Source of the DNA: Theobroma cacao | Taxonomy: Eukaryota > Streptophyta > Magnoliopsida > Malvales > Malvaceae | NCBI RefSeq assembly: GCF_000208745.1 | Contig: NC_030856.1 | Location: 14,897,249-14,961,248, forward strand | DNA: 64,000 nucleotides | Direction: 5' to 3' | Shown here: positions 20,576 to 32,079 of the stretch, one piece after another | How the letters are laid out: every line of letters begins with the position of its first letter | Numbering within the stretch: the first letter of the stretch is position 1 | Program-made: the position numbers and the translations under genes | Notes under the pieces: model-generated | What the model saw: only the letters and a program-made list of their open reading frames with translations | Told to the model about the DNA's origin: nothing | Database searches by the model: none

Positions 20576-22302
20576 AACTAGATATTTGGAAGAGGAATTC
20601 TGTGTTTGTGTGATTGTAGTGAGCCATATGATGGCATTTGCTAGAACCTATGGTATGTAGGACCTAGAGAAAGAGGCCTACACATGGTGTGATATGAATT
20701 GTGTATTAAGGACTCTGCTGAATTGTGATGAATAGATTGCCCGATTAAGAATATAGGCATGATATAAGTTTGGGTTAATGGCACAACGATTAAGTGAGGT
20801 TAAGTATGTGAGGCCAATGAGTCATGATTGCTTATAGATACGATCTATGCATGAATGCCCACGTGTTTGTGGTTGATTTGAGGAAACACATATAACTATT
20901 AAGCCACGATTGATTTGATTGAATATGATGAATACCCATGTGGTTATGGACATGAGGGCCTATAGATTGATTATGTTTTGTCTGATGATGCCTTAGAGAT
21001 TTGAAGACATTTAGAATGATACTGAGCTTAAAAATGATTGAAGCTCTATGAATTTGAAAATGATTTGATGTGGACATACGGAATGTTATAGGCACAATGG
21101 TCTAATTTGTGGATTTATGTTCTGTCCAAGGGATGAATTCTAGACGTTGATTTGACTTGAGGTTGAGTGGAGTCCTACACCCTGTGACTATGTGTGTGCT
21201 TGCAAAGATGGTGGTAAGCAAGGACGGTGACACTAATCTCGCCTGTGATTCCAGCCTACAGTGCCTTGATGCCATCCGTTGAGATTACTCTGGGTGGTGT
21301 CGACGTCGAGAGTTTATTCCTGTCGATGATCTGTTTTTCGCCTGTTGGTTTGGTACGCTAGTGATTTGTTCTCTGCACAACGGCTTTGCCTTGCAAGTGA
21401 TTTGTTTCCGCGCCAGTTGGCCAACGTGCATGATTTGACTGTGTCCATGGTAGGACCACTCACTTGATGATGTTTGACTATGACAGCATGCATCGAAGAT
21501 AGCATGATCTGTTTTGAATATGAAATCATGGTTACTAGCTGTGAATGACATTTGAGGTTAGGCTTAGCAACTAAGGTGTGCTTATGAAGCCTAGTTTGAT
21601 GATAATGGCTTTATAGACAAGCCTTGAATTGATATTATCCAATATGAGAACCAAGAGATCTGAAATTGTGGATATGATACATCATTGATATGTGATTCGG
21701 CGAGTTTAACTATGATGAATTGTGCATGTAGGATACTAGGATGATCCTTGCACTTTTGACGTGGAGATATTTGAATATTAGAGTTTTATAGCTAGAAAGG
21801 GCTAAATATATTTTATATGTAAATATTATGCTGTGATAGCATCCCTTCAGTAAGTATTAGATGACTCATCCCCTCTGTTGTACCATGTGCAAATAAGAGA
21901 AGCTATGGTGTTGCGTTGCAAGTGTTGTCGATGGGACGAATATGTAATTGGCATCTAGTAGGTCTTCCTCCCAACTTGTCACTCCGTTGAGTCCGTATAG
22001 GCCTTCCGCTTTCTAGTTTGATTAGGCTGTGAATATGTCAAGCACGAAGTGCCATTTGAATTGTATAAAGGTTGTTATGTACGAACTCGATTGATGGCCA
22101 ATGTATGGCCTTATGAATATCTGTATGAATTATGCACCAAGGATAATGTATAATATTTGGTTTTATTGTGACTATCTGATTTATCAAATCCCTTGGCTTA
22201 TGTTATATGATTTCGGTTTGGAGGCTTGCTCAAGTCTAATGGGCTTGCTTGCTGGATTCATGCGCAAGTCGTGGAACCCTGGATTTAGGTCATGACACCT
22301 AG

Positions 22303-23118
22303 TGTAGTTGTTTTGATCCTTTCCACCATGTATCTTCCCACATTTAATGGGATTTCATTGAAGACAGCCTCCATTAGCCACAGATCTTATGCACTCACGT
22401 AACTAAAGCTACTACTTCTTCCATGGAGAGTAGTTAATGTGAAATAATGTAGAATTCTAAGCTAAGCATTTTTTATTTTACTAGCATAGCTTCTAGAGGG
22501 AGACTTCTCTCTTTTTCCAATGATAACTTCCCACAGATGGTTCAGCCCATATTTCTCCAGCATTTTGTATTCTCCCATTTCAAACTCAGTTCTCCTAGAT
22601 CCTGAGTACTAATTTGAAAATCTTTACCATCTAAAAACACATTTAATCTATCTTTTGCCAATTCTTCTTCTTCTTCTAGTTCAGTTTTATCAATAGCTAT
22701 ACTAGAATATAGCTCCTTAATCAGAGTTGGACTATACATTCTATCTCTAAATGTACTCATAAATCTTAATTTTAGAAGTTCAAAATATCCCTTAAGATCT
22801 TCTTTTCTTCTAGTTAGTCATTAAAACTTTCCCAATCTAAGAATTTCCCACAAGAGATTGTGGCAAGTTCAATCCTTCTAAATCTATCAGCATACAAGTC
22901 ATTTTGAAAACTAAAGGAGAAACTAGTACCTTTCTTTGCAAAGGGTCATCCATCTATCAGTCATTTTCCTTTCTTTGTCAATTTCCTTTTACTTCCCTTT
23001 TTCTTCTCTACTGAAAGTCCTTTGATTTTTTTTTGAGGAAATGCGATGAAGAATTATCAATTTTTCTTTTTCCTTTCCCCTTTTCGACTACCTTGTGAGT
23101 GAAGAAAGTTTTTGCCAT
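22303..23118 (-). pseudogene. Envelope-like ORF of the Sirevirus-like element, N-terminal part
   Basis: The likely start is ATG at 23,118 (MAKTFFTHKVVEKGKGKRKI), giving a basic Lys-rich N-terminus, followed by a stop. A second section reads DLYADRFRRIELATISCGKF. A third (22,760-22,542) reads MYSPTLIKELYSSI and LNVFLDGKDFQIS. These match the order of the plant envelope-like / putative plant transposon domain. Frameshifts separate them. The C-terminal continuation is at 18,189-19,111, beyond the inserted solo LTR. Confidence 0.7.
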
Positions 23119-23344
23119 GGGATTTTCTTTTCTAAGGTTTCTTGGGATTTCAGAGGAAAATATGGAGAAGAAAGTCTAAAGGCTTTTGGATATTGATTTC
23201 CAATGTAACTGACTCTCTAAGTAGATGGGGATTTTTATGAGGAGTTATAACTGGTTACCCACGTTTTGAGTGGGAACTGTCCCATACCATCTGCCTAGTT
23301 TTTTTTTTAATTTTGAAAGATTCCCACACAATAGCCTATCTCTT
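23119..23344 (-). promoter_or_regulatory. Upstream region of the envelope-like ORF with a TATA-like site
   Basis: The minus strand has TCATAAAAAT at 23,231-23,240, about 115 bp ahead of the ATG at 23,118 and about 105 bp after the motif cluster at 23,345-23,600. The order (motif cluster, TATA-like, leader, ATG) mirrors the LTR. Promoter activity is inference only. Confidence 0.4.
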
Positions 23345-23605
23345 TCACAATTATCCTCTAATCAATTAAAGGAAGCCCTAATTGATTACTATGTTTCTGA
23401 CTTGAATGCCCTTTAACTACAAAACTTGCATTAATCAGTTAAGGGAGTTGCTAACTAATTATTACCTCCTTGACTCAAGTTAATAGCTATAACACAAATT
23501 GTTTTAATTAATTAAGGAAGCTCTTAACTGATTGAAATGAATTCTATCTTCCATGTGAGGTCCTTTAGCTAACCTAGAATATTCACTAATCAATTACACC
23601 AAGCA
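23345..23605 (-). repeat. Internal cluster of LTR-type AACCGATTA-like motifs
   Basis: Seven copies (around 23,357, 23,378, 23,431, 23,451, 23,502, 23,523, 23,585) of (C)TAATCAATTA / TTAACTGATTG variants. They are the same degenerate motif as in the element's LTRs but lie between RNase H and the envelope-like ORF. No coding sequence is present here. Confidence 0.8.
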
Positions 23606-23661
23606 ATAGACACACTCATCAGGCAATATATATATCATCAAAAACATCATCATTTCATAAT

Positions 23662-24167
23662 TCAGATCTCAATACCATCAATCATCCCTAAATCTCTTCT
23701 AATTCTACAAACTTGTTCTTCATTCAATGGTTTTGTGAAAATGTCAGCCAATTGATGCAAGGTATCTACAAAATCTATCTCAATATCTCCCTTATGCACA
23801 TGATCTCTAATGAAATGATGTCTAATTTCAATGTTCTTGGTTCTAGAGTGTTGAACAAGATTCTTGGAGATATTTATGGCACTCATATTATCACAATAAA
23901 TGGGAACTTTATGTATAGCCATTCCAAAATCATTTAGTTGCTACTTAATCCATAAAATGTGTGCACAATCACTACCTAGTAATATATTCTCAGCTTCAGC
24001 AGTTGATAAAGCCACGAAGTTTTGTTTTTTGCAAGACTGAGATACAAACATGTTTCCAAGGAATTGATAAGTACCACTAGTGCCTTTTCGAGAAGTTTTG
24101 CTATCAGAAAAATCAGCATTAGAATAGCCAAACAAATTAAAAGATAAACCTTTTGGATACCATGAGC
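23662..24167 (-). pseudogene. pol: RNase H of the Sirevirus-like element
   Basis: On the minus strand MFGYSNADFSDSKTSRKGTS is followed by QNFVALSTAEAENILL. After a stop and frame change come IYCDNMSAINISKN, IEIRHHFIRDHV and the C-terminal LADIFTKPL, all typical of copia RNase H. The order and spacing match full-length elements. It ends at about 23,662, upstream of the motif cluster. Confidence 0.9.
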
Positions 24168-25330
24168 CTAAGCTTTAAGTATCCAAGAGATATCAAAATT
24201 TCTTTTTACAGCAATCAAATGTGATTCCTTGGGACATGATTGGAATCTTGCACATAGGCATACACTAAATAATATATCATGTTTACTTGCAATAAGATAA
24301 AGAAGTGAACCAACGATACCTCTATAGAGCTTTTGGTCCACATCTTTTCCTTTATCATCTTTGTCAAGCTTTGTGGAGGTGCTCATAGGAGTTCCAATTG
24401 ACTTCATATTAATCACACTGAACTTTTTTAGCATTTCTTTGTTATACTTTTCTTGGTTGATGAATATTCCATCATCACATTGTTTGATTTGTAGAGCAAG
24501 AAAGAACTTTAGTTCTCCCATTATACTCATTTCAAATTCTCCCTGCATTTCTTTAGCAAAATTCTCATGCAACCTTTCATTAGTAGCACCAAATACTATA
24601 TCATCAACATAAATTTGAACAACAATCAAATCAGTCTCATTTTTCTTAATAAACAAAGTATTATCAACATTTCCCCTAGAGTATCCATTTTCAATTAAAA
24701 ACTTAGAAAGTTTTTCATACCAAGCTCTAGGAGCTTGTTTAAAATCCATAGAGAGATTTATGTAGTTTATATATATGATCAATTTTATCAAACACTTCAA
24801 AACCAAGGGGCTGTTCAACATATACCTCTTATTCTATAAAGCCATTAAGAAATGCACTTTTAACATCCATTTGAAACAATTTAAAGTTCTTAAAAGCATG
24901 CATAGGCAAGTAAGAGTCTAATGGCTTCTAATTTACCTACCAGAGCAAAGGTTTCATCACAATCAACACCTTCTTCTTGATTGTAGCCTTGAGCAACTAA
25001 CCTTGCCTTATTTCTGACCACATTTCCCAACTCATCCATATTGTTCTTAAACACCCATTTTGTACCAACAATTGATTGGTTGGTTAGCCTTGGAACTAAA
25101 GTCCAAACCTTGCTCCTTTTCAAATTGACTCAACTTTTTTTGCATAGCAATCATCCAACTCTCTTCCTTTTTAGTTTCTTTAAAGCTCTTTGGTTCCACT
25201 TGTGATATGACAGTTAGAAACTCACAAGCTTCCCTTAAACCCCTTATTGTTTTGCCACTATCTAAGGGATCACCAATGATGAGTTCTTGAGGATGATTCC
25301 TTACAAATCTTCAGATTCTAAAAAGATCAT
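24168..25330 (-). pseudogene. pol: Reverse transcriptase of the Sirevirus-like element
   Basis: In order: KSKVWTLVP-like start near 25,120, GTKWVFKNN, NKARLVAQGYNQEEGVD, the DVKSAFLNG region (about 24,850), FKQAPRAWYEKLSKF (24,740) and the catalytic box IYVDDIVFG (about 24,610). The YVDD box is intact. A one-base insertion near 24,745 and a stop in the FLNGFIE region break the frame. Confidence 0.9.
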
Positions 25331-26556
25331 TGTGTTGTTCTTCAGTTCTTTGCAAGTTTTTTGGTGGTGGTTCATTATTATCTTTCTCCTTCGAGCTTTC
25401 TTCATCATTTTCTTTGTTGTTCAAGCTTATCTTCTCCATTTTCTTCTCAATGTCATCTGCATCATCATCAAGCACTACCTTTCTTTGTGCAACATTAGGC
25501 TCATCAAAAACAATATGGATTGACTCTTCTATAGCTAGAGTTCTTTTGTTAAACACTCTATACGCTTTAGAATTCAATGCATAACCTAAGGAAATTGCCT
25601 CATCACTCCTAGCCTCAAACTTTTCTAAAGTGTGTTTTCCATTATTTAAGATAAAACATTTGCATCCAAAACTCCTTAGATGAGATATATTTGGTTTTTT
25701 CCTTTGTAAAGCTCATAAAGGGTTTTAGAAATCATGGCTCTAATGGAAACTCTATTCAAAATGTAAGTTGCAGTATTCACTGCTTCAGCCTAAAAGTATT
25801 TTGGCAAGTTGTTTTCGTAAAGCATTATCCTTGCCATTTATTTCAAGGTTCTATTTTTTCTTTCAACAACTCCATTTTGTTGTGGAGTTCTAGGAGCAGA
25901 AAAATTGTGATCAAAACCATTTTCATTGCAAAACATTTCAAATTTATCACTTTCAAATTCACCACCATGATCACTCCTAACATTAACAATGGTGAGGCCT
26001 TTTTCATTTTGAACTCTTTCACAATGCTTAATAAAAATTGGCAATGCATCATCTTTATGAGCAAGAAAATATATCCATGTATATCTAGAGTAATCATCAA
26101 CAATAACAAAGCCAATTGACTTGCCTCCTAGACTAGTAATAGTGATTGGTCCAAATAAGTCAACATGTAATAATTCAAATGGCTTAGAGGTTGATATGAC
26201 TTTCTTTGATTTGAAAGAACTTCTAACTTGTTTTCCAAATTCACATGCATCACAAACTTTGTCATTTTCAAATGATATCTTTGGAAGTCTAATGACTAAG
26301 TCTTTTCTCAAAGTTTTAAAATTGTGTGCATACTAGCATGTCTTAACCTTTTATGCCACATCCAACTATCACAAACATCGTTGGCAATCAAGCATGGTTC
26401 ACAAGTCTTGATTTCATTAAGAAAAATGATATACATATTTTTAATTCTTTTGCCAATGAATGCTACATTGTTAGTGTTAACATCAATAACTTGACATGCA
26501 TGGGAATCAAAGCATACTCTAAAACCTATATCACAAAGCTGACTAATGCTTAGCAA
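25331..26556 (-). pseudogene. pol: Integrase of the Sirevirus-like element
   Basis: The zinc-binding region (WMWHKRLRHAS, CDACEFGKQ) is followed by the core at 26,311-25,838. The core keeps all three catalytic residues: Asp in LHVDLFGPI, Asp in VRSDHGGEF, and Glu in NGVVERKNRT. A stop or frameshift near 26,310 and another after NRTLK interrupt it. The Glu/Asp/Lys-rich linker before RT is at 25,577-25,311. Confidence 0.9.
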
Positions 26557-26760
26557 ATTATGTTTTAAACCTTTAACAAATAAGACATGCTTGATTTGTG
26601 TTTGAGATGTGTTACCAATGGTTCCAATTCCTTAGATAATACCTTTGGAGTCATCACTAAAGGAAACACTACCACACTTCTTCTTATCAAGCTTATCAAA
26701 TAAGTTTTCATTACTGATCATGTGTCTCAAACAACCACTATCTAAGTACCAAGGCTACCT
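26557..26760 (-). pseudogene. pol: Aspartic protease region of the Sirevirus-like element
   Basis: The minus strand reads PWYLDSGCLRHM (Asp-Ser-Gly active site), then FSDDSKGII with a stop, then KHVLFVKGLKHNLLSISQLC. This is the normal protease-to-integrase transition of copia polyproteins. Confidence 0.8.
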
Positions 26761-28490
26761 TTTCTTTGGTTGAGCCTCAAAATATTGATCCTTTTATCCT
26801 CGCTCAACCTATAAGACAGATTTTCAATTTTTCTTTAAATGGTATCCATACTTTGATGGGTCCTTGGGGGTTAGCAATCACATGGGATCTTTTTAGAACC
26901 TAAACCATTTTCATTCTAGGAAAGATTCTATTAGAATGAACACATTCACAATACAAATTACCTTTCCTACCACACACATAACAATGACATGAGACAACAT
27001 TAATTTTCCTTCTAATGCTTGTTTTTCTTTTAAACTCTTCTTCATCTTTTGATTTCAATTTTAGTCTTTCTTCTCTATCAACTTTAGGTGCAGCATTTTC
27101 ATCAACAATTCTTTGTAATTCTAAACTTTGGCTTCCCAATTCTAGTTTCAAGAATTCAGAATCAGTTTTGAATTGTTCTAATTCAATTTAAAGCATGTTC
27201 TTTTAATCAAAAAAGAGTTGTACTCATGCTTGATTTTTTCTTAAGTCTTCATTCAATGCAATAGCCTTTTTCTTCATAGTCTTATATTTTAGAGCAAGTT
27301 TTTCAAATTCAGCATATAGACAATCATATCTAACTTACAAATCGTCATAGGAAATATCAAATGAATTAGAAATTACTTCAATTTTTTCTTCCTTTACCAA
27401 CAAGCATAAATTGGCTCTTTCGTTCAATTTTTCTTTTTCTTTTTCTGAACTTGATGAATCACTATCAGACTATGTTGCTGCCACCATTGCTCTTTTTGGT
27501 CTCTTTATTTTCTTTGAGGTTTCTTCTTTGAGTAATGAGCAATCTGATCTGAAGTGTTTTAGTTTTTTGCATTCGAAGCACACCATCTCATCCTTCTTGC
27601 TAAAATCACCCTTGTGCTTATTTTTCAAAAAGGGACTTTGATCATTTTCGTAATTTTTTCTTATAAACTTTCTACCTTTTGTCCCATTAGCTTTCTAAAT
27701 CATCTGGCTATCATGACTTGCTTTTCATCATCATCACTTGATAGCTCTTCTAATTCTTCATCAAGTAAACTGATATTGAGTGCCAAATTTTTCTTCTTCT
27801 CTTTGGCTTTTTTTTTTTCCTCCTCTTCTTCTTCTTTCATTTCAGGTTCATGTGTGAGGAGTGAGCCACAAATTTCATCAAGTGTGACCACATTAAGATC
27901 TTTGGCCTCTTGAATAGCTATGACTTTGGGTTTTCAGCTTTTAGGGAGACATCTAAGCAATCTTTTTACTAACTCATGTTTAGGGATGGTTTCTCCAAGT
28001 TGATTGAGCTTATTTGTAATATTGGTAAACCTATCGAACATGGTAGTGACATCTTCACCTGGTTTTATTTTAAACATTTCATAATTATGGGTGAGTAACG
28101 TAATTTTGGACTCCTTTACTTAAGAAGTCCCTTCATGAATGACTTTGAGTTTTTCCCAAATCTCTTTGGCTATACTATAGCTAGAGATTTTATTGAATTC
28201 CAAATGAGTGAGTGCACAATGAAGGGTGTTGTTGGCTTTAAAATTTATTTGGACCTTTTCGACTTCATCCTCAGTCCACTTAACTTTAGGCTTAAATATT
28301 TTCTCACTAATGACAAAACTAAGTGAGGTGGGAACATAGAGTCCTTCCATAATAACATCCCACATTTCATAGTCAAGGGCTCTAATATAAATGGACATCC
28401 TAGTGCTCTAATAGGCATAATTTGATCCATCAAATGAAGGTGGCCTATTTGTGGATTGTCATTAAGCAACAACTGACTTTTGTAAAGCTA
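26761..28490 (-). pseudogene. gag: gag of the Sirevirus-like element
   Basis: The N-terminal region reads PPSFDGSNYAYW, then MSIYIRALDYEMWDVIMEGL and LEFNKISSYSIAKEIWEKLK. An acidic/Lys-rich stretch (27,891-27,700) follows. A CCHC zinc knuckle CFECKKLKHFRSDC is at 27,580-27,539, and a second Cys/His-rich region (CYVCGRKGNLYCEC) near 26,990. Stops are frequent in the C-terminal third. Confidence 0.85.
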
Positions 28491-28536
28491 TATGGATCTT
28501 CCCTGAGGATAGTAAGCCTTAAATTTGAGGGTATGA

Positions 28537-28549
28537 CTTTGATACCACT
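28537..28549 (-). other. Primer binding site (initiator Met tRNA)
   Basis: Minus strand AGTGGTATCAAAG lies directly inside the 5' LTR edge at 28,550. It is the same PBS as at 10,034-10,046. Confidence 0.85.
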
Positions 28550-29875
28550 TGTTGATCTCGTTTGAGTGCTAGAAGGGGGTGAATAGCACTAAAAATTTTT
28601 TGCTCAGCCCTTTAGAGCTTGAAAAACACTTAATCAACTAGATGGAGGGAAAAACTATAACTTGTTAAAATTACAAGACACCAAGTAAAGAAGGGTAATG
28701 AGAAGTGGACAATGTAAGAGTATTTATAGTGGTTTGGTCCCCTTGACCTACATCTACTACCTTGATCTCTTAATCAAGGATTTTCAACCCAACTTCACTA
28801 AACTAGTGGAATTAACAACTTCCACCAAGCTTTTACAAGATGAGCTTCTAAACTAAGCTCTAATCCCTTACAAAAAGCTTTAGAGTGCTTCCCACACTTT
28901 AATTTTCCAAGAAAAAGAAGTACAACTAAGTATTTTTACAAGTCTGGACAGATTACAATCAAGCTTAAACACTTTTTCTAGATTTGGAATGAAAGACAAG
29001 TGTTTTTAGTGATAAATATTTGGCTTTTTGCTCAAAGTGCTTTCTTTAACCGTTGGAGCTTCCTTTTATACGTAGAGAGTCAGATTTTTCTCTTGGAGAT
29101 AGTTTTAGCCGTTAGAAACAACTTTGATGCACTTCTAGCCGTTAGCTTATCCTTTAGTGTTTAAATTCAATAGGCAAATAAACTTCAGCTAACCAGTTAT
29201 AGGTAGCTTTAACCAATTATAGCTTTTTTGCCTTACACTGTCCTACTATTGTGTTCTCTGCTCTAACTGATTACAAGAGGCTCTAACCGATTAAGAGTTC
29301 TCTGTCTTCAGACTTCTTTTCTTCAACAGACTTCCTCTAATTGGTTATGGTAGGCTTTAACCGATTACAAACTTTTTGTTTTCACATCTTTACACAACGA
29401 TCTTCCTTTAATTGGTTAGCTTCTCCTTTAATTGATTGAAGCTTTACTTCTTTCAACCATAACCGATTAAAATCAACTTTAATCGACTAAAAGATCTTCG
29501 AATTTTGAACTTCTTCATTTTGGCTCCCTTCAACGGTCAATTATATTTTCAAACTTGTTTTTGACACTTGAAGATACTAGGACCTTGTACTCTAATCGAT
29601 TAACTAGACCTCTTAACCGATTAGCATATTTCTGTTTTGCTTTAGCTTATCACACAGCGATGCCTTAACTAACTAAGATCCTTTGATAATCTGTTGCTAA
29701 GGTTTTGTTTTTGTTCATTATTTACTCGTTCCCTTTTAATTGATTTACTCTTCGTTAAACTTAGCAAGCTCTTTTACTTGCCTTTAATCTACAACTTTGT
29801 TAGCGGTATTAAATTAGATCTGTATAGTTAAATATTGAAGTTAGACATTAATGAATGAGGAATGTTTTATTATCA
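28550..29875 (-). mobile_element. 5' LTR of the Sirevirus-like element
   Basis: 1,326 bp, from TGTTGATC at 28,550 to TATCA at 29,875 (plus-strand view). It aligns over its left 960 bp with the 3' LTR at 17,106. The TATA box (minus strand CGTATAAAAGGAAG) is at about 29,060-29,071. The AACCGATTA/TAATCGGTT motif cluster (29,185-29,640, about 13 copies) lies upstream of it. The right boundary rests on the TG start and the TAAAA duplication. Confidence 0.75.
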
Positions 29876-30840
29876 TAAAAAACATATAGAGTCAACATAA
29901 AGCATAAAAAAAATTAACAATAGATTTTGACATTAGGCATCGTAATAGACATAAAGTATAAAGAAAAATTAACATTAAATTTTCACATTAGGTATTGTAA
30001 GTTGTGTTCAATGTGCTTTCATGTAAAAAAGTTGTATTCGATGTAATTTCATGCTTTTAAGGAAAAAAAAGAGTTTAGTACATTTATAAAAGAGAAAAAA
30101 AGAAAAAGAAAAAAAAGAAAAAAAGGGTTAGTATATTTATAATGCAAAAATAAAAGTTGAAAAGAAAAAAAGAAAAAAAAGGGTTTGTATATTTATAAAA
30201 GAAAATTTCAATACCTTGATACTTTCTTGGAGGATATTCAAGTTTCTTTTGACCTCACTATAAAAAAATTGAATTTTAATCAAACTTTTCTAGACGACAT
30301 AGTTTTTTGTGTAGTGAAATTTTAAAAAGTGCAGCTATTTAAATTTTTAACTTCAATTTTTTTCACATTTAATAGTAATATAAAAAAGTGCAACATTTAC
30401 TAGTGTATGCAATTTCCATAGTTACATTTTATCCATAATGTATTTGAAAATTTATATAGTGAAATTAGATTTATAAAAATATTCTAAAAAACATAAAAAA
30501 AGGTGTTAATGAAAATATTTTTAATAGCACATTTTAAAAATATGCTGTCTTAAATCAAATTTGTTGTAGAGCCACTTTAGAGTTCTCCTTTTCCGTCAAC
30601 ACTATAAAAGTATGAATCAGTGAAAGCATTTAGAATAATAAGAAAAGGTCAAGACAAAACAGAAAAAGGTTTAATCTCTATATATACATTTGCCTTTAGA
30701 AGAAGAAGATTCCAGAACTTAGTATTTAAAAAGAGAAAAAAAAAGGAAATTTGTTAGGGATACGAATCTGCAAACCAAGGAATATGATATAAATACCCAG
30801 CCGTGGAAGAGAAAAAGGGAAGGGGAGATTGAACAGTGTC
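29876..30840. other. AT-rich and purine-rich sequence, no gene
   Basis: Contains A/G-rich tandem-like tracts (30,060-30,200: repeats of 'gaaaaaaaagggtttgtatatttataaaa'). No coding potential or LTR ends seen. Confidence 0.5.
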
Positions 30841-30852
30841 TGCCTCAGTTTG

Positions 30853-30863
30853 CCTTATATAGA
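30853..30863 (-). promoter_or_regulatory. Orphan core promoter-like site
   Basis: The minus strand has TCTATATAAGG, followed 30-50 bp downstream by a pyrimidine patch (ctccccttccctttttctcttcc). This is the same architecture as the promoter of the small gene at 14,179. No recognisable ORF follows, so it may be the promoter of a lost or non-coding gene. The open frame at 30,960-30,754 spans it and is not considered real. Confidence 0.4.
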
Positions 30864-30969
30864 CTTTTCCAATTTGAAATACTTTCGATAGTCGGGCGAT
30901 CAAACGTAAAGTCGCAAGAAAGTCGTGCGAGTTAAGAAGGGTCTGCGGAAACATTTCCAATTCAACGAC

Positions 30970-31354
30970 ACGTCTTTTGCATTACTAAGAATCAATTGTT
31001 GATTGCATCACCCTGACGTTAAGTTGCATTATTTTTCTCGTGCAGCAGAAGAGGAGAGGATAACCTCATTCGTCTTTAGCTAGCTCATGAGAGTTGCTTT
31101 TTTCTATAGGTTCAATAAAGAGGTGTCAAAGTTCTTCCCAATTTAAAATTTTTGTCCAAACCCGAAAAAAGAAGTTAAATATAACTTTAAATTATCCTTT
31201 ATAATCTCTTTTCTTTACTCTTACTTTTTTTTTTATATAATTATGAATATTTTCATTCTTATTTATGTTACAAAAGAGAATAATTAAATCCAATTTCTAC
31301 AATTATACATCATAACTAAAAATTCCTTTTTATTATTCCCTTTTTATCATAACT
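30970..31354. other. No gene recognised
   Basis: Low-complexity and moderately AT-rich sequence between the promoter-like site and the LINE copy. No structure identified. Confidence 0.4.
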
Positions 31355-31975
31355 AAAAATGGCTAGTGGATAAGAATTCGTTTTCAAATATTTGTAACCT
31401 GCCTAGGAGGTTAAAGTAACCAAGGGAAGCAATTTGGTGGATAGGACCACCTATGGGCACCTTAAAATTTGACGTTAATAGGGCATCAAAGGAAAAACCA
31501 AAAAAAAGCGAGTATTGGTGGAGTGCTTAGAGACGAGGGTGGTGCAGTTAAGCCGATATTCTTTTAAAGTTGTGGGAGCCATGGACTCTAATTTGGCCAA
31601 ACGTATGGCGATTAGGGAAGCATTTACTATTTATGCAGCTTCGGGTTGATCTCATCCTCATCGAGTTTTAAGTGAGAGTGACTAAAAAAAATGCTGTAAG
31701 CTAGGTGATGAATCCTGGGGCCCCGCCTTGGAGATTAAGGAGCTATATGGAGGCTTGTAAACTACAAATGGGTAGTTGGGAAATCCACCACATACTTGGG
31801 GAAGCAAACAATTGAGCAAGCCAGTTGGCCAAGGCTAGTCTTCAACGCACACAACCGATGTTGATGAGGCTGGAGTTTTGTGGAAACTAGGTAGTATCCG
31901 TACGTCATGTTAAAATGGGCAGTAATTGTACAGCTATATCATTAATGAAATATTGCTTTTTTATAAACAAAGAAA
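31355..31975 (+). pseudogene. Second LINE 3' end (RNase H remnant)
   Basis: It aligns with 10,690-11,375 from 'atggctagtggataa' to 'attaatgaaatattgctt', with deletions. RNase H traces remain (GTLKFDV, MEACKLQMGSWEIHHILGEA, ASQLAKA) but are broken by stops. Similarity appears to continue weakly past the LINE end into 32,080. It may therefore be part of one duplicated segment rather than an independent insertion. Confidence 0.75.
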
Positions 31976-32079
31976 AGAAAAGTTGACAATTAATACATTT
32001 TTGAGGAAAAAACAAAAAGAAAACGAGATATACAATGTGTGTGGATCAGAGATTAAAAGTGGAAAGCATTTTTTCTTCT

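Larger units (their letters stand above)
19112..22297 (+). mobile_element. Solo LTR of 3,186 bp inserted in the envelope-like ORF
   Basis: It starts TGTAACACCCTTG and ends GGTCATGACA. Flanking 5-mers are CCTAC (19,107-19,111) and CCTAG (22,298-22,302), a 4/5 target duplication. Removing it rejoins the two halves of the envelope-like ORF, which confirms the boundaries. No gag or pol is inside, so it is a solo LTR of a Ty3/gypsy-type element with very long LTRs. It contains a palindrome array (19,571-19,774) and a minisatellite (20,345-20,575). Confidence 0.85.
17106..29875 (-). mobile_element. Sirevirus-like Ty1/copia element with an envelope-like ORF, minus orientation
   Basis: Outer ends are TGTTGG at 17,106 and TATCA at 29,875. 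The flanking 5-mers TAAAA (17,101-17,105 and 29,876-29,880) agree, though this is low-complexity sequence. Order in element direction: 5' LTR, tRNA-Met PBS, gag with zinc knuckle, protease, integrase, RT, RNase H, envelope-like ORF, 3' LTR. After subtracting the nested solo LTR (19,112-22,297) the element is about 9.6 kb, as usual for Sireviruses. All ORFs are interrupted by stops or frameshifts. The 3' LTR has lost its first 350 bp or so. Confidence 0.8.

Noticed and set aside
27614..27913. Ser/Phe-rich plus-strand frame
   Set aside because: It is the complement of the acidic/Lys-rich gag segment.
30754..30960. 68-codon minus-strand ORF
   Set aside because: It spans a TATA box and pyrimidine patch, so it is more likely promoter and leader than coding sequence.
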